From CAYLZO01 sp964387775 (lineage in GTDB: Bacteria > Chloroflexota > Anaerolineae > JAAYZQ01), in contig CAYLZO010000086.1 of NCBI GenBank assembly GCA_964387775.1, positions 1 through 18,858 of the forward strand: a stretch of DNA of 18,858 nucleotides. The letters are read 5' to 3'. The number at the start of each line of letters is the position of its first letter. Position 1 is the stretch's first letter. The notes beneath the pieces are model-generated. The model worked only from the letters and a program-made list of their open reading frames with translations. It made no database searches and had not been told where the DNA came from. Both the position numbers and the translations under genes were made by a program. This document shows positions 7,292 through 14,444 of the stretch, piece by piece.

Positions 7292-7501
7292 ATGCCAAAG
7301 ATAAAGACGTACAAGGCTGCAGCCAAGCGTTTCAAGTACTCTGGTTCGGGCAAACTGATGCGGACCCGGATCGGCAAGAGCCACCTGCGCCGGAAAAAGC
7401 CCAAGCGCGTGAAGCGCATGTTCGACGAGACGTACGAGGTCACCGCTGCGGGCGCCAAAAAGCGCGTGCGCAAGTTGGCCCCATATCTGAAAAAGAAATA
7501 G
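7292..7501 (+). CDS. rpmI: Large ribosomal subunit protein bL35
   Basis: A 69-residue, strongly basic protein with the family signature MPKIKTYKAAAKRFKYSGSGK and a lysine/arginine-rich middle (KSHLRRKKPKRVKR). Length and sequence are normal for bL35, a structural protein of the 50S subunit. The ATG at 7292 has GGGGAGG about 5 nt upstream. It sits between infC and rplT in the standard bacterial order. Confidence 0.96.
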   Translation: MPKIKTYKAAAKRFKYSGSGKLMRTRIGKSHLRRKKPKRVKRMFDETYEVTAAGAKKRVRKLAPYLKKK

Positions 7502-7585
7502 CGTCTGCACGGGTCTTCTCAACACTCCGAGTTGTCACGCCCGGATGTTGAAAAGAACGTCTGTACGAAGTAGAGGAGTTAAAAC

Positions 7586-7933
7586 GTGCCGAGAGTAAAA
7601 GGTGGGCCTCGAGCCCGAAGACGACATAAAAAAGTCCTGAAGTATACCAAGGGCCAGTACGGGGGTAAGCACCGCCTGTTCAAGCGAGCCAACGAGGCGA
7701 TGCTCAAGTCGATGTGGTATTCCTTCCGCGACCGGCGGAACCGCAAGCGTGATTTTCGCCGCCTGTGGATTACGCGCATCAACGCGGCTTCGCGTGAGAA
7801 TGGCTTGCCCTACAGCCGTTTCATCCACGGCTTGAAGCAGGCTGATATCGAGCTGGATCGCAAGATCCTGGCCGACTTGGCTGTGCACGACGAGGGGACG
7901 TTCGCCCAATTGGTCGAGGTGGCCAAGGCGTAA
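7586..7933 (+). CDS. rplT: Large ribosomal subunit protein bL20, GTG start
   Basis: This 115-residue bL20 has the long basic N-terminal extension (MPRVKGGPRARRRHKKVLKYTKGQ in type) and the globular domain RLWITRINAASRENGLPYSRFIHGLKQADIELDRK. It binds 23S rRNA early in 50S assembly and in many bacteria represses its own operon. It starts with GTG at 7586, preceded by GAGGAG 7 nt upstream. The 84-nt gap after rpmI shows only a minor hairpin. Confidence 0.96.
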   Translation: MPRVKGGPRARRRHKKVLKYTKGQYGGKHRLFKRANEAMLKSMWYSFRDRRNRKRDFRRLWITRINAASRENGLPYSRFIHGLKQADIELDRKILADLAVHDEGTFAQLVEVAKA

Positions 7934-7965
7934 TCGGCGGTGGTGGGGGCTGGTTTAAAGTTGCC

Positions 7966-8742
7966 ATGATCACCAGTACCCAAAACGAACGGGCCAAGTA
8001 CGTCCGGTCCCTCTCGCGGCGGCGGGTCCGCCAGCGGGAGGGGCGTTTTGTCGTCGAGGGTACGCGCCTGGTAGAAGAAGTGGTAAGAGCGGGCATCGAG
8101 CCCGCTCTCGTCTTGTACACCAAAGCCTGGGCTGCCGGAGCAGACGCTGCGCACCTGTTGTCCGTCCTGGCGGAAGCCACCGAGGGGGCCTGGCTGGCGA
8201 GCGAAGAGGTGCTGTCCGCCTGTGCGGATACGGAGACGCCCCAAGGGGTGCTGGCCGTCGTGCCTTTCGTGAACTTGGAACCCAAGCCCGGGCTGGTGCT
8301 CATCCTCGATCAGCTCCGCGATCCCGGCAACCTGGGCACGATCCTCCGCTCGGCCGAGGCGTCGGGCGTGGGGCAGGTGATCCTGGCACCGGGGACGGTG
8401 GATGCTTACAACCCAAAGGTCGTGCGGGGGGGCATGGGCGCTCACTTTCGACTGCCGCTGGCGAGCCTCGATTGGCCCGGGATCGGGGAGCGAGTGGCGG
8501 GGCGCGCCGTGTGGCTGGCCGATGTCAGCGGAAATACGCCTTACGACGAGGTGGATTGGACGTCTCCTTCGGCCCTGATCGTCGGCAGCGAAGCGCATGG
8601 CCCGGGGGAGAAGGCTACGGCTCTGGCGACGGCCCGGGTCTCGATCCCCATGGCGGGCGGAGCGGAATCGCTCAACGCGGCCATGGCCGCGACGGTGATC
8701 CTCTTCGAGGCGGCCCGCCAGCGGCGGGGAGATAACGAATGA
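7966..8742 (+). CDS. TrmH/SpoU-family RNA 2'-O-ribose methyltransferase
   Basis: This 258-residue SPOUT methyltransferase transfers a methyl group from S-adenosylmethionine to a ribose in rRNA or tRNA. An N-terminal substrate-binding domain (about residues 1-105, beginning ITSTQNERAKYVRSL) precedes the knotted catalytic domain. All three motifs are present: LRDPGNLGTILRSA (117-130, catalytic Arg128), IVGSEAHGP (205-213) and IPMAGGAESLNAAMAATVILFE (227-248 in type). The N-terminal domain and the place beside rplT suggest a 23S rRNA enzyme, as in many bacterial infC-rpmI-rplT neighbourhoods. The target nucleotide cannot be named. It overlaps the next gene by the sequence ATGA. Confidence 0.92.
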   Translation: MITSTQNERAKYVRSLSRRRVRQREGRFVVEGTRLVEEVVRAGIEPALVLYTKAWAAGADAAHLLSVLAEATEGAWLASEEVLSACADTETPQGVLAVVPFVNLEPKPGLVLILDQLRDPGNLGTILRSAEASGVGQVILAPGTVDAYNPKVVRGGMGAHFRLPLASLDWPGIGERVAGRAVWLADVSGNTPYDEVDWTSPSALIVGSEAHGPGEKATALATARVSIPMAGGAESLNAAMAATVILFEAARQRRGDNE

Positions 8743-9983
8743 ATATCCGCTCAGTGACCTGCTTTGTTAACATCGCCAGCTTGGAGAAACAGACAGACGC
8801 CGTCGACCAGGCAGGCCGCCTGGCCGGGGAGGCCAAGGTCGCTTTGGAAGCCGCCGGTTTTCCGATACAGACCCTCCGCCTGGCGACCCAACCGCTCTCA
8901 CACCTGCCGGACGATCCGCTGACGGTTGCAGCCAACCTGTGGCCCCGCTGCGCCGAGGCCGGTTTCGAGTACCTGTCACTGGGGCCCGTCCTGGCCGACC
9001 CTTCGAGTTCCTCAGGGCAGAGCCTGTCCCTGCTGGACGCCATCCCCGACCTGATCCGCTCCACCGAGGCCGTCTTTGCCGGGGTGCTCGTGGCCCGGCA
9101 GGCCTGTATTGAGCGCAGCGAATGTAGCCAGGGCATCCACCTGGGGGCCATCCGGCGCACGGCAGGCCTCGTCCGCGAAATCGCCCATACCACCGAGCTG
9201 GGATTCGGCAATTTGAGGCTGGCGCTGCTGGCCAACGTCGGGCCGCACACGCCCTTCTTTCCGGCCGCCTATCACGACGGCGGTCCGCCGGCCATTGCCA
9301 TCGCCACCGAGTCGGCCGACCTGGCCGTGGCGGCGTTTTCCGCGTCGGGTTCGCTGGCCGAGGCCCGGATGCGCCTCATGGCAGCGGTGGGGGAAGCAGG
9401 CGCCCGGATCGCGGATGTAGTCGGGCCATTGGCCGAGCAGCGTGATTTTCGTTTCGCCGGCATTGACTTTTCCCTGGCGCCCTTTCCCGAGGAGGCGCGC
9501 AGTATCGGCGCGGCGGTGGAAGGGCTGGGCGTCGATCGCTTTGGTGCGTCGGGGACGTTGTTCGTCGCCTCGCTGCTCACCGACTGCCTGCGTCGGGCCG
9601 CCGCGTCCTATCCGAGCTGCGGCTTTAACGGGCTGATGCTGCCCGTGCTCGAAGATGCCACGCTCGCCGCCCGCAGCCGCGAGGGCCTGTTCAGCGTCAA
9701 CGATCTGCTTCTCTACTCGGCCGTGTGCGGCACGGGGCTCGACACGGTGCCGCTGCCCGGCGGCGTAGGCGAAGATGAGCTGGCCGGCATCCTGCTCGAC
9801 GTGGCGGCCCTGGCGCTGCGCCTCGACAAGCCGCTGACCGCCCGCCTGATGCCGGTTCCCGGCGCCCGGGCCGGCGACCTGACCGAATTCGACTTTGCCT
9901 ATTTCGCCAACGGCCGCGTGCTCGACGTGAAAAAGCTCGGTAGCCGGCGGCTCTTTGAAAAGGGAGGCTGGCTGGCCGCGTAG
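8739..9983 (+). CDS. DUF711 (UPF0210) family protein
   Basis: This 414-residue protein belongs to the DUF711/UPF0210 family of unknown function. Family hallmarks are GIDFSLAPFPEEARSIGAAVE, GFNGLMLPVLEDATLAAR and SVNDLLLYSAVCGTGLDTVPLPG. Solved family members have a barrel related to glycyl-radical enzymes, but no activity is assigned. Residues about 121-130 contain an extra cysteine-bearing segment, ACIERSECSQ, just before the conserved GIHLGAIRRTA; this looks like an in-frame insertion. The start overlaps the methyltransferase stop (ATGA), which suggests translational coupling. No membrane segment or signal peptide is seen. A UPF0210 partner with an ACT domain often lies next door in other genomes but is absent here. 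Confidence 0.88.
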   Translation: MNIRSVTCFVNIASLEKQTDAVDQAGRLAGEAKVALEAAGFPIQTLRLATQPLSHLPDDPLTVAANLWPRCAEAGFEYLSLGPVLADPSSSSGQSLSLLDAIPDLIRSTEAVFAGVLVARQACIERSECSQGIHLGAIRRTAGLVREIAHTTELGFGNLRLALLANVGPHTPFFPAAYHDGGPPAIAIATESADLAVAAFSASGSLAEARMRLMAAVGEAGARIADVVGPLAEQRDFRFAGIDFSLAPFPEEARSIGAAVEGLGVDRFGASGTLFVASLLTDCLRRAAASYPSCGFNGLMLPVLEDATLAARSREGLFSVNDLLLYSAVCGTGLDTVPLPGGVGEDELAGILLDVAALALRLDKPLTARLMPVPGARAGDLTEFDFAYFANGRVLDVKKLGSRRLFEKGGWLAA

Positions 9984-10017
9984 CTACGGACCTCTTTTGC
10001 GACGGCGCCCTCGTTTT

Positions 10018-10046
10018 TTGGTATTTGGACGCCGTTGTGTTATAAT
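10018..10046 (+). promoter_or_regulatory. Sigma-70-type promoter of the EF-G gene
   Basis: TTGGTA (10018-10023) and a perfect TATAAT (10041-10046) have 17 bp between them. Transcription would start near 10053, which puts the 22-bp palindrome at the very 5' end of the RNA. Confidence 0.7.
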
Positions 10047-10054
10047 GCCGTCAG

Positions 10055-10076
10055 CGCCAGGCCCATGGGCCTGGCG
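10055..10076. promoter_or_regulatory. Perfect 22-bp palindrome at the EF-G transcription start
   Basis: The sequence from 10055 (CGCCAGGCCCA) to 10076 (TGGGCCTGGCG) is its own reverse complement with no mismatch. It begins 9 bp after the -10 box. It could be an operator that blocks transcription or a protective 5' hairpin in the mRNA. Both fit its position, and the sequence does not decide between them. Confidence 0.75.
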
Positions 10077-10092
10077 TACTATATGCATGATG

Positions 10093-10189
10093 AACGACCG
10101 AAGGGGGCAGCTCATCACTGCACGGCGGTGCTACTGAACCAGCCTGCCGATGAGCCGCCTCTTTTTGTGCCACGAGGAGGTCGGTCGTT
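10093..10189 (+). ncRNA. Folded 5' leader of the EF-G gene, attenuator-like
   Basis: A nested fold can be drawn by eye. The outer stem pairs AACGACCGA (10093-10101) with TCGGTCGTT (10181-10189), perfectly. The inner stem pairs 10101-10116 (AAGGGGGCAGCTCATC) with 10149-10164 (GATGAGCCGCCTCTTT), with one mismatch and a few G-U pairs. A small hairpin, GCAC (10120-10123) with GTGC (10128-10131), sits in its loop. The inner stem ends in a T-run (10162-10166), as a terminator would. CCTC (10158-10161) can also pair with GAGG (10177-10180), which would disrupt it. The real ribosome site, AAGGGG (10191-10196), lies just after the structure. No known RNA family was recognised. Confidence 0.6.
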
Positions 10190-10203
10190 GAAGGGGTGTA
10201 TTT

Positions 10204-12288
10204 GTGAGTAAAAAGAAAAAGACGAGAAAATTGGATAGCATTCGCAACATCGGCGTCATCGCCCACATCGACGCCGGCAAGACGACCGTGACCGAGCGGA
10301 TTCTATACTATACCGGGCTGACACACCGCCTGGGTAGCGTGGACGAGGGGACGACCGTCACCGATTTCATGGACCAGGAGCGGGAGCGGGGCATCACCAT
10401 CCAGTCGGCAGCCATCACCACGTCTTGGTGCGACCACCAGGTTAACATCATCGACACGCCGGGTCACATCGACTTTACCGCCGAGGTGCAGCGCAGCCTG
10501 CGTGTCCTCGACGGCGGCGTGGTCGTGTTCGATGGCGTGGCCGGCGTCGAGCCCCAATCTGAGACGGTCTGGCGCCAGGCCGACCGCTACGACGTGCCGC
10601 GCATCTGCTTCGTCAACAAGATGGACCGCGTGGCCGCCGACTACTGGCGGACCATCGACAGCATCCGCAAGCGGCTGGGAGCCAACCCGGTGGCGGTGCA
10701 GGTGCCCATCGGCCGCGAGAGCGATTTCTGCGGCGCAGTGGACCTGATCGAGGAGCGGGCTGTCGTCTACTGCGGCGAGGAGCACGTGAACCCGGAGATC
10801 AGCGAGGTGCCGGCGGAGCTGCGCGACGAGGTGGCCCGGCGCCGCGAGGAGATGATCGAAGCCCTGGCCGAGCGCGACGACGATCTGGCGATCCGTTACC
10901 TGGAGGGCGAAGAGATCCCGGCCGAGGATCTGCGGGCCGTTCTGCGCCGCCTGACCCTGGCCGGTGAAGTCGTGCCGGTCTTGTGCGGCACCGCTCTGCG
11001 GAACAAGGGCGTGCAGTTGTTGCTCGACGCCGTGGTCGATTACCTGCCGTCGCCCCTCGACGTGCCGCCGATGATGGGCCAGAGCACCGAGACCGAGGAG
11101 CTGGTCTCCTGCCCGGCCGATCCTGAGGCGCCCACGGCCGCGCTGGTCTTCAAGATCAGCACCGATCCCTACATGGGCCGCCTGGTCTACTTTCGCGTCT
11201 ATTCGGGCGTGGTGCGCCGGGGCGACGCGCTGCTCAATCCCGTCAACGGCGAGACGGAGCGGATCGGGCGCCTGGTGCGCATGCACGCCGACCGCCGCGA
11301 GGAGATGGACGAGATCCGGGCCGGCGACATCGGCGCCGTGCTGGGCCTGAAGCACACGATGACGGGCGAGACGCTGTCCGCCGAGGAGCGGCCGGTCGTG
11401 CTGGAACAGATCAGCTTCCCGGCGCCCGTCATCGAGGTGGCCATCGAGCCGCGCACCAAGGCCGACCAGGACAAGCTCTCGGCGGCGCTGCACCGGCTGG
11501 CCGAAGAGGACCCTACCTTCCAGGTCCGTTACGACGACCGGGTGGACCAGACGGTGCTGGCCGGCATGGGCGAGCTACACCTGGAGGTGCTCGTCGAGCG
11601 CCTGCGCCGCGAGTTCGGCGTGGGCACCCAGGTGGGGCGGCCCCAGGTGGCCTATTACGAAACGATCACGCGGCCGGCGCACGCCGAAGGCCGCCTGGTC
11701 AAGCAGACCGGCGGGCACGGCCAGTTCGCCGTGGTCGAGATCGAGATCGAGCCGCTGCCCTCGGGCGAGGGGTTCGTCTTTGAGAACGAGGTCTTTGGCG
11801 GCGCCGTGCCGAGGCAGTTCATCCCCGCCGTCGAGCGCGGCCTGCAAGACGCCATGAGCCAGGGCGTCCTGGGCGACCATCCGTTGGTGGGCATCAAGGT
11901 CACGCTGGTCGATGGCAAGTCCCACGAGGTCGATTCGTCGGACATGGCCTTCCGCACGGCCGCTTCGATGGCCCTGCGCGACGCCGTTCGCCGGGCCGGG
12001 CCGGTCCTGCTGGAGCCCATCATGCGCGTCGAAGTGGTGCTGCCCGAGGAGTACATGGGCGACGTCATCGGCGACCTGAGCGCCCGGCAGGCGAGCATCA
12101 GCGGCATCGACAGCCGCAACGGCAGCGGCCAGTCGATCCAGGCCGACGTGCCCCTGGCCGAGATGTTTGGCTACGCCACGTCGCTCCGCTCGCGGACCCA
12201 GGGCCGGGGCAGTTTTGTGATGGAATTCGACCACTATGCCCCGATTTCGCCCGAAGTGGTGGAGGAGCGGGAAAAAGCGCGCGCCTGA
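10204..12288 (+). CDS. fusA: Translation elongation factor G
   Basis: EF-G is the GTPase that moves tRNAs and mRNA through the ribosome and helps recycle it. The 694-residue product has full length. GTPase motifs are AHIDAGKTT (20-28), RGITIQSAA (62-70), DTPGHIDF (84-91, catalytic His88), NKMD (138-141) and GTA in the G5 loop. Domain IV has GKSHEVDSSDMAFRTAASMA, and domain V ends in RSRTQGRGSFVMEFDHY. The GTG start at 10204 follows AAGGGG by 7 nt. The N-terminus has an unusual lysine run (SKKKKTRK). The gene stands alone, away from rpsL, rpsG and tuf. It may thus be a second, specialised EF-G, although its motifs are those of the main factor. It has its own promoter, folded leader and terminator. 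Confidence 0.93.
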   Translation: MSKKKKTRKLDSIRNIGVIAHIDAGKTTVTERILYYTGLTHRLGSVDEGTTVTDFMDQERERGITIQSAAITTSWCDHQVNIIDTPGHIDFTAEVQRSLRVLDGGVVVFDGVAGVEPQSETVWRQADRYDVPRICFVNKMDRVAADYWRTIDSIRKRLGANPVAVQVPIGRESDFCGAVDLIEERAVVYCGEEHVNPEISEVPAELRDEVARRREEMIEALAERDDDLAIRYLEGEEIPAEDLRAVLRRLTLAGEVVPVLCGTALRNKGVQLLLDAVVDYLPSPLDVPPMMGQSTETEELVSCPADPEAPTAALVFKISTDPYMGRLVYFRVYSGVVRRGDALLNPVNGETERIGRLVRMHADRREEMDEIRAGDIGAVLGLKHTMTGETLSAEERPVVLEQISFPAPVIEVAIEPRTKADQDKLSAALHRLAEEDPTFQVRYDDRVDQTVLAGMGELHLEVLVERLRREFGVGTQVGRPQVAYYETITRPAHAEGRLVKQTGGHGQFAVVEIEIEPLPSGEGFVFENEVFGGAVPRQFIPAVERGLQDAMSQGVLGDHPLVGIKVTLVDGKSHEVDSSDMAFRTAASMALRDAVRRAGPVLLEPIMRVEVVLPEEYMGDVIGDLSARQASISGIDSRNGSGQSIQADVPLAEMFGYATSLRSRTQGRGSFVMEFDHYAPISPEVVEEREKARA

Positions 12289-12310
12289 GGCGCACGTGGA
12301 CAACGATAGA

Positions 12311-12347
12311 GCCTTTGGGCGGTCTCAGACCGCCCAAAGGCTTTTTT
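12311..12347 (+). terminator. Rho-independent terminator after EF-G
   Basis: GCCTTTGGGCGGTCT (12311-12325) pairs perfectly with AGACCGCCCAAAGGC (12327-12341) and is followed by six T residues. It lies 23 bp after the fusA stop. Confidence 0.95.
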
Positions 12348-12353
12348 CTCGAG

Positions 12354-12382
12354 TTGCACCCTGCTCCGAACGGTGCTATAAT
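12354..12382 (+). promoter_or_regulatory. Sigma-70-type promoter of the 330-residue protein
   Basis: TTGCAC (12354-12359) and a perfect TATAAT (12377-12382) are 17 bp apart, directly after the fusA terminator. The leader would be only about 22 nt and carries the ribosome site GAGGAGG. Confidence 0.75.
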
Positions 12383-12410
12383 GCGAGTACCCTGACGAGG
12401 AGGTGTGATC

Positions 12411-13403
12411 ATGAGCTATTGGGATCAATTTCTGGCCGTGCTTCGGGCGCTCTTTCGCTCCCAGCCACCCGACGTCCCCGAGTCCGACGAAGGGCCGCCC
12501 TCAGCCCTGCGCCCGCGTGTCCTGCAAATTGTCTACAATCCCACCATCGAGTCCGAAGGTGGGCGCAAGCTGACCGAGGTCCTGGGCTGGAACGATCCCG
12601 ACGCCCTGGCCAGCGGCTATATCGCCGACCTGCGCGAGACCAGCGGCGGCTACGTCGAGTACCAGATCGCGCAGCGCATCGAGGTCGATGCCTGGCCGGT
12701 CAAAAAGGACGGCTTTCGCTACGACGGCGATACGTACCTGGCGTGCCATCGCACCAACAGCGGCTGGCACCAGCCCGACGCCGTGGATTACGAGGCCATC
12801 CTGGACGAGTTCGACCTGCTGGCCCGCGTCGACGCCGGCCAGATCGACGAGGTCTGGCTCTTTGCCTTCCCCTACGCCGGCTTCTACGAGTCGCTGATGG
12901 TCGGGCCGGGGGCCTTTTGGTGCAACTCCTCGCCGCTGAAGCGCAACGACGTCTCGCGGCGCTTCGTGATCATGGGCTTTAGCTACCAGCGCGGCGTGGG
13001 CGAGATGCACGAGAGTTTCTGCCACCGCGTCGAGTCGCACATGGAGCGCGTCTGGCGCCGCCAGGGCGATAACCCGGACCGCAACCTGTGGAAGCGCTTC
13101 ATCCTCTACGACAAGGTCGCGCCGGGACAGGCCCATTGCGGCACCGTGCACTTTGCGCCCAACAGCCAGCGCGATTACGACTGGGGCAACCGGACCCTCG
13201 TGCCCAGCTACTGCGACGACTGGCTCCACTTTCCCGATTTCCAGGGCCGGGTGCGCCAGGTCAACTGCGAGGAGTGGGGCAACGGCGATACGCGCCTGCA
13301 CCACAAATGGTGGCTGGAGCACCTGCCCCACGTCGCCGGCGAGACGCAGGGCATCTCGAACAATTGGTGGTGGTACGCCGTCGATCCGAACGCAATACGG
13401 TAG
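12411..13403 (+). CDS. Uncharacterised conserved-looking protein, 330 residues
   Basis: I do not recognise a named family. The ATG at 12411 is chosen because GGAGG lies 7 nt upstream; an in-frame GTG at 12405 overlaps that site. No signal peptide is visible, although residues 4-17 form a short amphipathic stretch, followed by an acidic/proline linker to about 32. The rest looks like one compact domain rich in Trp, His, Tyr and Asp. Candidate functional segments are VYNPTIESEGGRKLTEVLGW (41-60), EVWLFAFPYAGFYESLMVGPGAFWCNS (147-173 in type), GEMHESFCHRVESH (197-210), AHCGTVHFAPN (241-251) and the WGNGDTRLHHKWWLEHLP region. The cluster of His, Glu and Asp, including HESFCH, hints at a metal-dependent hydrolase, but this is inference. 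It is monocistronic. Confidence 0.8.
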   Translation: MSYWDQFLAVLRALFRSQPPDVPESDEGPPSALRPRVLQIVYNPTIESEGGRKLTEVLGWNDPDALASGYIADLRETSGGYVEYQIAQRIEVDAWPVKKDGFRYDGDTYLACHRTNSGWHQPDAVDYEAILDEFDLLARVDAGQIDEVWLFAFPYAGFYESLMVGPGAFWCNSSPLKRNDVSRRFVIMGFSYQRGVGEMHESFCHRVESHMERVWRRQGDNPDRNLWKRFILYDKVAPGQAHCGTVHFAPNSQRDYDWGNRTLVPSYCDDWLHFPDFQGRVRQVNCEEWGNGDTRLHHKWWLEHLPHVAGETQGISNNWWWYAVDPNAIR

Positions 13404-13417
13404 CTACACACTGGCAG

Positions 13418-13648
13418 CTATAGATGCAAGTTCGGATTGTCGGTGAGGAGACCTTCGTCTTGAGCGGCCTGAAGCAGGTCATCGTCGGCCGCGATGAACG
13501 TGGGCGGGGGCAGTTCGGTCGCCATCTCGTTACCGGTGACGGGATTACACAGCCCTGTCATCCACGTGCTACCGGCTTTGGCCACGTAGCGCTTGACAAG
13601 GGCGCTGGTGTCGAGGTAGAACACGTGCCCGGTCGATGGTTCGGTCAC
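13418..13648 (-). pseudogene. Decayed PIN-domain toxin (internal deletion)
   Basis: The 76-residue frame has the N-terminus of a VapC-like PIN ribonuclease (HVFYLDTSALVKRYVAK, with first acidic residue Asp13) joined directly to the C-terminus (TFIAADDDLLQAAQDEGLL). Intact relatives have roughly 130-150 residues. The middle, with the second and third acidic residues, is missing, and the junction lies near GNEMATELPPP (about residues 39-49). The frame is preserved, so a short product could be made, but the active site cannot form. The ATG at 13648 overlaps the stop of the upstream antitoxin-like gene (ATGA), the usual toxin-antitoxin layout. It converges on the gene ending at 13403. Confidence 0.75.
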
Positions 13649-13932
13649 AGGTCGCCCCGCTCCTTGATGACCAGTTCGCTGACCGGTTTGCCGTTGATGG
13701 GCACAGGCGTCTGGCGGCGGTAGGGCTCATCACCCTTGTATGGTTGGGAAACTGTCACAACATCCGAGGTAGCCAGCACCCGCATCAGGTGCTCTTGCCA
13801 GGATGGAATTGGCTGCTTTTCACGCTCTTTCCACACCTGTAAGCCCAGTCCCAAAAGTTCTGGCAGCCTATCTCGATACGGGGCGAGCTTTTGTGCTTGT
13901 TCGTCCTGCAATTCCAGGTGAATCGTTTTCAC
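13645..13932 (-). CDS. Putative antitoxin of the decayed PIN toxin
   Basis: A 95-residue protein starting with GTG at 13932, with a GGGAG ribosome site about 8 nt upstream. It begins KTIHLELQDEQAQKLAPYRDRLPELLGLGLQVWKER, a helical segment like small antitoxins found beside PIN toxins. A polar tail follows (PYRRQTPVPINGKPVSELVIKERGDL). The family is not named with confidence. It overlaps the toxin remnant by ATGA. A longer frame starting upstream at 14010 is possible but has no ribosome site and no added similarity. With the toxin broken, this gene has lost its partner at this locus. Confidence 0.65.
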   Translation of the reverse strand: MKTIHLELQDEQAQKLAPYRDRLPELLGLGLQVWKEREKQPIPSWQEHLMRVLATSDVVTVSQPYKGDEPYRRQTPVPINGKPVSELVIKERGDL

Positions 13933-13959
13933 GCTTTGTCTCCCTGCGCCTTTCATTGG

Positions 13960-13988
13960 TTGCGTTTTAGCATACTCGCAGGTAGAAT
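13960..13988 (+). promoter_or_regulatory. Promoter of the ferredoxin/oxidoreductase pair
   Basis: TTGCGT (13960-13965) and TAGAAT (13983-13988) have a 17-bp spacer. The leader would be about 30 nt and ends in GGAAGGAG, the ribosome site of the ferredoxin gene. Confidence 0.55.
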
Positions 13989-14024
13989 GCAAGCAGGGAT
14001 TCGGTTTCATGGAAGGAGATGTAT

Positions 14025-14444
14025 ATGCCCAAAATTCTAAGCGCCCCGCGCATGGCCCGCTGTATCGGCTGCGACTCGTGCATGTTGGCCTGCGCGCGGA
14101 TGATCTACAAGAGCTATTCGCCTCACAAGAGCGCCATCCAGATTCGCAGCGCCGGCGGGGTGATGGGCCGCATGGTGGCCAACATCTGCACCGCCTGCGC
14201 CGCGCCCGTGCCCTGCGTCGAGGTCTGTCCCACCGACGCGCTGACGACGCGAACCGGCGAGCGGGGCATGGTCTACCGCAAGGCCGAGTGCATCAGTTGT
14301 TACAAGTGCGTCGAGGCCTGCCCGGTGCAGGTCATCGGCTGGGACGAGGAGGAGGACAAGCCCATCGTCTGCGTCTTTTGCGGCCAGTGCGTGCGCTTTT
14401 GCCCCCACGATTGTCTGGAGATGGTCGAAGTGGATAGTGGGTAG
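14025..14444 (+). CDS. Poly-[4Fe-4S] ferredoxin, partner of the aldehyde oxidoreductase
   Basis: This 139-residue iron-sulfur protein is of the DMSO-reductase-subunit-B/HycB type. Four cysteine groups are visible: CIGCDSCMLAC, CTACAAPVPCVEVCP, CISCYKCVEACP and CVFCGQCVRFCP. That is enough for four [4Fe-4S] clusters. Such proteins pass electrons between a catalytic subunit and other carriers, and many stand directly before AOR-family genes, as here. No signal peptide or Tat motif is seen, so it acts in the cytoplasm. The ATG at 14025 has AAGGAG 6 nt upstream; an in-frame ATG at 14019 lies too close to that site. The last codons (VDSG, stop) belong to the heptamer repeat that follows. Confidence 0.92.
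   Translation: MPKILSAPRMARCIGCDSCMLACARMIYKSYSPHKSAIQIRSAGGVMGRMVANICTACAAPVPCVEVCPTDALTTRTGERGMVYRKAECISCYKCVEACPVQVIGWDEEEDKPIVCVFCGQCVRFCPHDCLEMVEVDSG

Noticed and set aside
9984..10017. Terminator after the DUF711 gene
   Set aside because: There is a T-run at 10014-10019, but no stable stem before it by eye.
10025..10046. TTGGAC at 10025 as the -35 of the EF-G promoter
   Set aside because: It would leave only a 10-bp spacer. TTGGTA at 10018 gives the normal 17 bp.
10093..10189. tRNA or tmRNA gene
   Set aside because: No T-loop GTTCRANNC pattern, no anticodon arm of the right size and no acceptor stem with CCA. The stems fit a leader fold instead.
12405..12410. GTG start for the 330-residue protein
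   Set aside because: It lies next to the ribosome site GGAGG, leaving no proper spacing. ATG at 12411 is 7 nt away from it.
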